Source: Gammaproteobacteria bacterium
GTDB taxonomy: Bacteria > Pseudomonadota > Gammaproteobacteria > Steroidobacterales > Steroidobacteraceae
Reading direction: 5' to 3'
Length of the DNA stretch: 64,000 bases
Assembly: GCA_016874295.1 (NCBI GenBank)
Contig: VGUH01000014.1
Coordinates: 1-64,000 of the forward strand
The notes under the pieces are model-generated. The model was not told where the DNA came from, did no database searches, and saw only the letters and a program-made list of their open reading frames with translations. Each line of letters begins with the position of its first letter. Positions within the stretch are counted from its first letter, which is position 1. Of this stretch, positions 58,709 to 64,000 are shown piece after piece. The translations under genes and the position numbers were made by a program.

Positions 58709-58799
58709 GCGCGCTTGGGCCGGGCGGGGTCCCGTACGAGCGACTTGCGGTCGCCACCAGGAGCGAGTGCGGGAACCCCGCCCGGCCAAAGCACGCGCG
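58709..58799. repeat. Family 3-type hairpin, copy vi (variant core)
   Basis: Second hairpin in the folE2/kinase junction. Arms share GGCCGGGCGGGG/CCCCGCCCGGCC. On the + strand the core CGAGCGAC and GGAGCGAGTG again pair as Watson-Crick pairs alternating with two tandem G.A/A.G steps, but the apex (TTGCGGTCGCCACCA) is unrelated to the other copies. Together with copy v it forms a tandem of two hairpins. Confidence 0.75.
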
Positions 58800-58813
58800 A
58801 ATGGATACGCGCG

Positions 58814-60178
58814 TCAGCTGACGCCGCGGGACTCGCCGTTCTGCAGGCGCGAGATCAGCGACTTGAGGAAGACCTTGTTGAATCGCAGCTGGCAGGCCGA
58901 TGAGGCCTGTTCGAGCAGCGTCGAGCTGACGCGCAGGACCGTGACGTCCTTGCCCGCGAGCACGGCCGCCTGGCGCTTGGCGCCGCGCAGGTAGCTGGTC
59001 TCGCCGAAGCAGTCGCCCGCTTCCAGCCGGCCGACGATGCGCCCGTCGCGCTCGACCGTGCAGGCGCCGGTGACGATCACGTAGAAACGATCGTCGATGC
59101 CGCCCGCGCGGACGATTTCGTCGCCCTGCGCGTGCGACTGCCAGGTGCCGGCGCGCAGCACCTCCCAGATCTCGCCCGCCGAAAAGTCGTGGAAGAACTT
59201 GAGGCGACGCAGCAGGTTGAAGTGCTCCTGGCGATCGCTGCGGTCCGCGCCCCTGCGCTGCTGCGCGTGCACGCGCGCGATCGCGTTGGCGAACTCCGCC
59301 CCGTTCGGGTAGCGCTTGTCGATCTCCTTGTGCATCGCCATCGCGACCACGTTCTCGAGCTCGGCCGGGAGTTCGGCGCGCAGCGAGAGCATCGGCGCGG
59401 GCGTCGCATAGACGATCGCGTGCAGCAGCTTCGCCAGCACGCCGGCCCGGAACGGCCGGTGGCCGGTCAGCAGCTCGTACATGACGGCGCCAAGCGAGTA
59501 GATGTCCGAGTGATTGGTGAGCTCGAGCGACTGCATTTGCTGCGGCGACATGTAGCTCGGGCTGCCGGGGATGCCCTCGATGCGCGAGAAATCCGCGTCG
59601 TTATGCAGCGCGATGCCGAAGTCGATCAGCCGGAGGTCGCTGTCCGTGGTCAGCATCAGGTTGCTGGGCTTGATGTCGCGGTGGATCACGCCGCGCGAAT
59701 GCGCGTAGTGCAGCGCCTTCGCGCACTTGAACATCAGCGTCAGAACGTCGTCCACCGGCAGCAGGTTATCCGGCCGCGTATAGGCGGCGAGCGTGCGCGC
59801 GCCGTGGGTGAACTCGGTGACCACGTAGTAATGGCCGTTCTCCTCGCCGGCGTCGTAGATCGGCATGATGTTCGGGTGCTGCAGCATCCCGACCATGTGC
59901 GCCTCGGAGAGGAACATCTTGCGCGCGACCTTGGCGCGCGCCGGGTCGTCGTCGGCCGCGATGCGGTAGGCCTTGATCGCGACGTCGCGGCCGTAGAAGG
60001 GATCGTGCGACAGGTACACGGTGCCGGTGGAGCCGCGCCCTACCTCGCGGATCACGTCGTACTTGCCGATGCGCTCGCCAAGGGCGGGGCCACCGTCTGC
60101 GGGGCGCATGATCGTCGGCACGGTTGCGGTAGCGATGGCCGGCTCCTCTCGGGATCGACCGTGAGGATATTTCGTCAA
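58814..60178 (-). CDS. Ser/Thr protein kinase with cyclic-nucleotide-binding domain
   Basis: 454-residue cytosolic signalling protein. Residues about 40-310 are a Hanks-type kinase: glycine loop GRGSTGTVYLSH, Lys69 (VAIKAYRI), HRDIKPSNLML, LIDFGIAL, and SPSYMSPQQM with SPQ in place of APE. Residues about 325-440 form a CAP/cNMP-binding domain (GDEIVRAGGIDDRFYVIVTG, ERDGRIVGRLEAGDCFGETS). No helix-turn-helix or membrane helix is seen. It may be a kinase controlled by cAMP or c-di-GMP. A TTG at 60178 gives this length; ATG 60109 (MRPADGG) is an equally good start. Not obviously tied to the thiL operon 51 bp upstream. Confidence 0.88.
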   Translation of the reverse strand: MTKYPHGRSREEPAIATATVPTIMRPADGGPALGERIGKYDVIREVGRGSTGTVYLSHDPFYGRDVAIKAYRIAADDDPARAKVARKMFLSEAHMVGMLQHPNIMPIYDAGEENGHYYVVTEFTHGARTLAAYTRPDNLLPVDDVLTLMFKCAKALHYAHSRGVIHRDIKPSNLMLTTDSDLRLIDFGIALHNDADFSRIEGIPGSPSYMSPQQMQSLELTNHSDIYSLGAVMYELLTGHRPFRAGVLAKLLHAIVYATPAPMLSLRAELPAELENVVAMAMHKEIDKRYPNGAEFANAIARVHAQQRRGADRSDRQEHFNLLRRLKFFHDFSAGEIWEVLRAGTWQSHAQGDEIVRAGGIDDRFYVIVTGACTVERDGRIVGRLEAGDCFGETSYLRGAKRQAAVLAGKDVTVLRVSSTLLEQASSACQLRFNKVFLKSLISRLQNGESRGVS

Positions 60179-60229
60179 AACCCCCGGAACCGTGAACCGC
60201 TTCGCGCTTCGCCGGGGGCCGCCAGGTGG

Positions 60230-61183
60230 TCATCCGAAGTGGTCGAAACCGTGACCGGCATCTCGCCCCGGCGGCGCGCCGTCGACCAGCACGCCCGGCG
60301 CCTCCGTGACCACGCCGATGCGCCGCAGCACCACGCCGGCGTCGAGCGCTGCGAGCTTCGCCCGCTCGGCGGGATTCGCGCTGAACAGCAGCTCGTAGTC
60401 GTCCCCGCCACCGAGCGCATACCGCAGCCGTTCCCCGGGCGGGGCCACCGAGCACAGGCCGGCCGAGAGCGGCAGCTCGCGGCTCGCGATGTCGGCGCCG
60501 GCACCGCTCGCCGCGCACAGCTTGCCGAGATCTCCCAGCAGCCCGTCGGAAAGGTCGATGCAGGCGGTCGCGATCCCGCGCAGCGCGACGCCGAGCGCGA
60601 CGCGCGCCTGCGGCAGCTGTAAGCGCGCGAGCAGCGCCTCGCGCGCCCGGCCCTGGGCGTTCAGGCGCCCCTGGAGGATCGCGAGGCCGGCGGCCGCATC
60701 GCCGGGCGTGCCGCTGACCCACAGGTCGTCACCGGGGCGCGCGCCGCCGCGCCGCAGCGCCTGGTCCGCCGGCACGGCGCCGGCCAGGGTCACAGAGACG
60801 GTCAGCGGCCCGCGGGTCGTGTCGCCGCCGACCAGGGCGACGCCGTGACGGCGCGCGAGCGCATCGAAGCCGGCGGAGAAGCCTGCCAGCCAGTGTTCGT
60901 CGACGGCCGGCAGCGTGAGGCCGAGCAGCGCCCAGTCGGGTTCCGCGCCCATGGCCGCGAGATCGGAGAGATTCACCGCGAGCGCGCGATGACCGACGAA
61001 GCGCGCGTCGAAACCCGCCGGGAAGTGCACGGCGTCGACCAGCGTGTCGAGCGCGAGCACGAGCGCCGCGCCCGGCGTCGGCGCGACCAGCGCGCCGTCG
61101 TCGCCGACGCCGGCCAGCACGTCCTTGCGCTGCGCGCCGCGCCCGGTGAAGTACCGCTCGATCAGCTCGAACTCGCCGGACAC
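60230..61183 (-). CDS. thiL: Thiamine-monophosphate kinase
   Basis: Makes thiamine diphosphate from thiamine monophosphate. The 317-residue protein has the ATP/metal region GVGDDGALVAPTPG, VNLSDLAAMGAEPDWALLGL, GGDTTRGPLTVSVT, CIDLSDGLLGDLGKL and GGGDDYELLF. The GTG start at 61183 (VSGEFELIERYF) fits the family; longer starts would overlap nusB. It lies 13 bp after nusB, as in many proteobacteria. Confidence 0.95.
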   Translation of the reverse strand: MSGEFELIERYFTGRGAQRKDVLAGVGDDGALVAPTPGAALVLALDTLVDAVHFPAGFDARFVGHRALAVNLSDLAAMGAEPDWALLGLTLPAVDEHWLAGFSAGFDALARRHGVALVGGDTTRGPLTVSVTLAGAVPADQALRRGGARPGDDLWVSGTPGDAAAGLAILQGRLNAQGRAREALLARLQLPQARVALGVALRGIATACIDLSDGLLGDLGKLCAASGAGADIASRELPLSAGLCSVAPPGERLRYALGGGDDYELLFSANPAERAKLAALDAGVVLRRIGVVTEAPGVLVDGAPPGRDAGHGFDHFG

Positions 61184-61196
61184 GGCCAGCCCCGCC

Positions 61197-61643
61197 CTAG
61201 GCGAGCTCCGCGCCGCGGTGCGCGCGCGAGGCGCGATCGAGCACGGCATTGACGTAGCGGTAGCCGTCGGTCGCGCCGAAGCGCTTGGCGAGCTCGATGC
61301 CTTCGTTGATCACCACCCGGCATGGAATCTCCGGGCGTGCCATGAGTTCCCAGAGGCCGAGCACGAGAATCGCGTGCTCGACCGGGTCGAGGCGCGCGGG
61401 CTCGATGTCGGAGTGGCGCGCGAGCTCCGCGTCGAGACCGGCGAACTCCGCCGGGATCGCGGCAAGCGCGGTGCGGAAATACTCGCGATCGGCCCTGGCG
61501 AATTCCGGCGCCAGCTCGTACTGCGCGGCGAGCTCCGCGGCGGGCTGGCGTGCGAGCTGCCACTGGTAGAGCGCCTGCACCAGCAGCTTGCGCGCCGCCG
61601 CCCGTGCCTGCACGCGGTCACGGCCGGACGACTGCGCGCTCAC
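61197..61643 (-). CDS. nusB: Transcription antitermination factor NusB
   Basis: RNA-binding factor that with NusE binds boxA in rRNA leader antitermination. The 148-residue helical protein has ARAAARKLLVQALYQWQL, EHAILVLGLWELMARPEIPC and VVINEGIELAKRFGATDGYR followed by YVNAVLD. The GTG start overlaps the ribH stop as GTGA. Order ribH-nusB-thiL is conserved. Confidence 0.96.
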   Translation of the reverse strand: MSAQSSGRDRVQARAAARKLLVQALYQWQLARQPAAELAAQYELAPEFARADREYFRTALAAIPAEFAGLDAELARHSDIEPARLDPVEHAILVLGLWELMARPEIPCRVVINEGIELAKRFGATDGYRYVNAVLDRASRAHRGAELA

Positions 61644-62116
61644 TTTGCAAGCCTGCGCATCAGGTTGGCGAGCTCGACGGCCACCCGCGCGGCGTCCGCC
61701 CCGCGGTTGCCCTCGCTACCGCCCGCGCGCTCAAGCGCCTGCTCCTCGGTGTCGGTGGTCAGCACGCCGAATGCGACCGGCACGCCGGTCTCGCTGGCGA
61801 TTCGCGCGAGACCCGCGGCGCACTCCCCGGCGACGTAGTCGAAGTGCGGGGTGTCGCCGCGGATCACCGCGCCGAGCGCGACGATCGCGTCGCAGCGGCG
61901 CGACTCGGCGAGGCGCCGCACCACGGGCGGGAGGTCGAACGCCCCCGGCACGCGTACCAGCTCGAGCGATGCCGGGTCCGCGCCCAGCTCCGCGAGCGCC
62001 TCGACGGCTCCCGCGACCAGGCGCTCGACGACCGGCGCATTGAAGCGCGACGCGACCAGCGCGATGCGCAGATCCCCGACGCGGGAATCGCCCTCGATGA
62101 TGCGTGGCGTATTCAC
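61640..62116 (-). CDS. ribH: 6,7-dimethyl-8-ribityllumazine synthase
   Basis: Condenses the ribityl-pyrimidine with dihydroxybutanone phosphate to lumazine, the riboflavin precursor. The 158-residue protein has LVASRFNAPVVERLVAGA, VRVPGAFDLPPVVRRLA, DAIVALGAVIRGDTPHFDYV with the catalytic His and PVAFGVLTTDTEEQALER. GTG start at 62116; 28 bp after ribBX. Confidence 0.96.
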   Translation of the reverse strand: MNTPRIIEGDSRVGDLRIALVASRFNAPVVERLVAGAVEALAELGADPASLELVRVPGAFDLPPVVRRLAESRRCDAIVALGAVIRGDTPHFDYVAGECAAGLARIASETGVPVAFGVLTTDTEEQALERAGGSEGNRGADAARVAVELANLMRRLAK

Positions 62117-62144
62117 GCCGCGAGTATATCAGGCGCTCGCGCGC

Positions 62145-63224
62145 TCACTCCTCGTAGCCGGCGATCTCCAGCCCGAACGCGGCGATGCCGAGCAGCTGGC
62201 GCGGCGCGGACAGCACGCGCATGCGCGTGACGCCGAGGTCGCGCAGGATCTGCGCGCCGATTCCGTAAGTGCGCAGCACCGCCCCGCCCTGGCCCGTGTC
62301 CGGCTCGTGCTCGTGCGCGCCGGTGCCGATGACCTCGGAGTCAAGCTCGTCGGGCCGCAGCACGACCACGATGCCGTGCGGCTCACGCGCGATCCGCGCG
62401 AGCGCCGCGCGCAGCGTCCAGCCGGTATGCTCACCGTGGATGCCGATCAGGTCGCGCGGGGTGTCGCGCACGTGCACGCGCACGAGCGGCGGCACCGCGC
62501 CCGGCTCGCCGCGCACCAGCGCGACGTGCAGCCGGCCGTGCACGCGGTCGGCGTACCAGCGCATGCGGAAGCTGCCCGCCTCGGTCTCCACCTGCCGGTC
62601 CGCGACGCACTCGATCGAGCTTTCCTTAGCGAGCCGCCAGCGGATCAGGTCCGCGATCGTGCCGATCGCGAGGCCGTGCTCGCGCGCGAAGCGCTCGAGC
62701 TCGGGCCGGCGCGCCATCGTGCCATCCTCGTTCAGGATCTCGACGATCACCGCGGCCGGCTCGAACCCGGCGAGGCGCGCCAGGTCGCAGCCGGCCTCCG
62801 TGTGGCCGGCGCGCGTCAGCACACCCCCCGGCCGCGCCATCAGCGGGAACACGTGCCCGGGCTGGCGCAGGTCCTCGGGCCGCGCATTCGCCGCGACCGC
62901 CGCCTGCACCGTCCGGGCGCGGTCCTGGGCGGAAATCCCGGTGGTCACGCCGCGCGCGGCCTCGATGCTCACGGTGAAGTTCGTGCCGTGGCTGCCTTCC
63001 GACTCGCGCACCATGAGCGGCAGCCGCAGCGCCCGGCAGCGCTCCTCGGTGAGCGTCAGGCAGATGAGGCCGCGGCCGTGGCGCGCCATGAAATTGATGT
63101 CCTCGGGCCGCACGCGCGCCGCGGCCATGAGCAGGTCGCCCTCGTTCTCGCGTTCCTCGTCGTCCATCACGACGACCATGCGGCCGGCGACGAGCTCCGC
63201 GAGCAGTTCCTCGGTGGTGTTCAT
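62145..63224 (-). CDS. ribB: 3,4-dihydroxy-2-butanone-4-phosphate synthase with degenerate RibA-like domain
   Basis: The N-terminal domain (residues about 1-205) makes dihydroxybutanone phosphate: VVMDDEERENEGDLLMAA, RHGRGLICLTLTEERC, SIEAARGVTTGISAQDRA and HTEAGCDLARLAG are all intact. The C-terminal domain (about 206-359) aligns with GTP cyclohydrolase II but lacks its three zinc-binding cysteines: the segment reads LVRVHVRDTPRDLIGIHGEH where active RibA has a Cys-rich loop. It is therefore a RibB-RibX type hybrid, and GTP cyclohydrolase II must be encoded elsewhere. ATG 63224 overlaps the ribE stop as ATGA. Confidence 0.92.
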   Translation of the reverse strand: MNTTEELLAELVAGRMVVVMDDEERENEGDLLMAAARVRPEDINFMARHGRGLICLTLTEERCRALRLPLMVRESEGSHGTNFTVSIEAARGVTTGISAQDRARTVQAAVAANARPEDLRQPGHVFPLMARPGGVLTRAGHTEAGCDLARLAGFEPAAVIVEILNEDGTMARRPELERFAREHGLAIGTIADLIRWRLAKESSIECVADRQVETEAGSFRMRWYADRVHGRLHVALVRGEPGAVPPLVRVHVRDTPRDLIGIHGEHTGWTLRAALARIAREPHGIVVVLRPDELDSEVIGTGAHEHEPDTGQGGAVLRTYGIGAQILRDLGVTRMRVLSAPRQLLGIAAFGLEIAGYEE

Positions 63225-63826
63225 GGGCGTCCCCGGGCGTCGAGCAGCCGGTCGAGATAGCGGGCGACGAGATCGATCTCGAGGTTGAGCTCGAGCCCCG
63301 GTGCCAGCGCGCCGAGCGTCGTCACCGCCCGCGTGTGCGGCACGAGGACGACTGCAAATGCGCCGCCGCTCACGCGTCCGACCGTCAGGCTCACACCATC
63401 GAGCGTGACCGAGCCCTTCTCGGCGATGAAGCGCGCGAGCGCAGCCGGCGCCTCGATGGTCGCGTGCAGCACTCCGCCCAACTCGCGGCAGTCGCGCACG
63501 CGCGCGACGCCGTCCACGTGGCCCGTGACGAAGTGGCCGCCGAGCGCGTCGGTGGCGCGCAGCGCCGGCTCGAGATTGACCGCATCGCCGGCCGCGAGCC
63601 GCCCGAGCGTCGTGCGCACTAGCGTTTCGCCCGACAGTTCCACCGCGAAGCGCCCGTCGGCGAGCGCGATCACCGTGAGGCACACGCCCGCCACGGCGAT
63701 GCTGTCGCCGTGCCGCCAGCCGGCGGTCGCGAGCCCGCCGGTGTCGATCGCGAGCCGGCGCGCACCGCCGGTTCCGGCCCCGGCCTCGGCCACGCGGCCG
63801 ACCGCCTGCACGATGCCGGTGAACAT
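63221..63826 (-). CDS. ribE: Riboflavin synthase (alpha chain)
   Basis: Dismutates two lumazines to riboflavin. The 201-residue protein has two lumazine-binding halves: MFTGIVQAVGRV, DSIAVAGVCLTV, LGGHFVTGHVDGVA, then GSVTLDGVSLTVG and LVPHTRAVTTLG. The ATG shares its A with the upstream ribD stop (TGATG). No FMN riboswitch can lie here because the gene is inside the operon. Confidence 0.96.
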   Translation of the reverse strand: MFTGIVQAVGRVAEAGAGTGGARRLAIDTGGLATAGWRHGDSIAVAGVCLTVIALADGRFAVELSGETLVRTTLGRLAAGDAVNLEPALRATDALGGHFVTGHVDGVARVRDCRELGGVLHATIEAPAALARFIAEKGSVTLDGVSLTVGRVSGGAFAVVLVPHTRAVTTLGALAPGLELNLEIDLVARYLDRLLDARGRP

Positions 63827-64000
63827 CAGCCCGTCCCCCGCCGTGGCCGCAGCCGCAGCAGCAGGTCGCCGCCGACGTCTTCGCGCCCGACGATCGCAAA
63901 CTCGAGCCGCCCGGCCATCGAGGCCGGAGGCTCCAGGTCGGCGAGCGGGCGCGACCCGCGGCCGAGCAAGGTCGGCGCGAGATAGAGCAGCAGCTCGTCG
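63826..64000 (-). CDS. ribD: RibD, C-terminal end (5' part outside window)
   Basis: The last 57 codons of an open frame entering from the right edge: DELLLYLAPTLLGRGSRPLA, then EFAIVGREDVGGDLLLRLRP and a TGA that overlaps the ribE start (TGATG). The DELLLYLAPTLLG segment is typical of the reductase domain of the bifunctional deaminase/reductase RibD, and the position before ribE agrees. The deaminase part is outside. Confidence 0.88.
   Translation of the reverse strand, partial: DELLLYLAPTLLGRGSRPLADLEPPASMAGRLEFAIVGREDVGGDLLLRLRPRRGTG

Noticed and set aside
63224-64000. FMN riboswitch for the riboflavin genes
   Set aside because: All visible rib genes overlap each other; any leader would lie before ribD, outside the window.

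Overview
The window is a high-GC gammaproteobacterial chromosome segment. Gene orders that mark this class are intact: dnaQ-rnhA-yafS-gloB-mltD, tig-clpP-clpX-lon, fimV-truA-accD-folC-dedD-cvpA-purF, parE-parC, xseB-ispA-dxs, and ribD-ribE-ribB-ribH-nusB-thiL. FimV and a FimX-like protein, a decayed TonB-dependent receptor and the repeat-rich gene junctions suggest a relative of the Xanthomonadales/Nevskiales/Steroidobacterales. That placement is inference from content only. Nearly all genes are housekeeping; the accessory material is small.

Layout. 1-8.4 kb: an exopolysaccharide block on the minus strand (Wza-type export protein, 5'-truncated Wzi protein, pgi, UDP-glucuronate epimerase, nucleotide-sugar dehydrogenase), overlapping dnaQ at its upstream end and interrupted at 3.1-3.8 kb by toxin-antitoxin debris. 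8.5-13 kb: rnhA, yafS-like methyltransferase, gloB, mltD, fabI. 13-24.5 kb: ppiD, an S9 peptidase, the lon-clpX-clpP-tig quality-control cluster and seven tRNA genes. 24.6-25.9 kb: a TonB-dependent receptor pseudogene. 26-31 kb: folD, cysS, gltX, a cyclophilin, lpxH. 31-42 kb: a minus-strand run from fimV down to a receiver-Ser/Thr kinase fusion. 42-50 kb: aroC, prmB, a SCO protein, psd, epmA, msrC, efp and a FimX-like gene split by an in-frame stop. 50-58.5 kb: parC, parE, xseB, ispA, dxs, folE2. 58.8-64 kb: a Ser/Thr kinase with a cyclic-nucleotide-binding domain, then thiL and the riboflavin genes.

The most unusual content is between genes. Three families of palindromic repeats recur. (1) A REPIN-like element built on a 19-bp unit (GAAGGGG, ACGCG loop, CCCCTTC), usually as inverted pairs. 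(2) Near-perfect 60-76 bp palindromes with 30-36 bp arms, one copy carrying a compensatory base-pair change. (3) Hairpins whose outer stems differ in sequence from copy to copy but always pair, around a conserved core that folds into alternating Watson-Crick pairs and tandem G.A/A.G mismatches, with covariation. All seven junctions between intact convergent genes carry a family 2 or family 3 element. Family 1 elements lie in co-directional or divergent gaps and have contributed the rnhA stop codon and the start region of a glycerate kinase gene. No CRISPR array, transposase, integrase or rRNA gene was seen.
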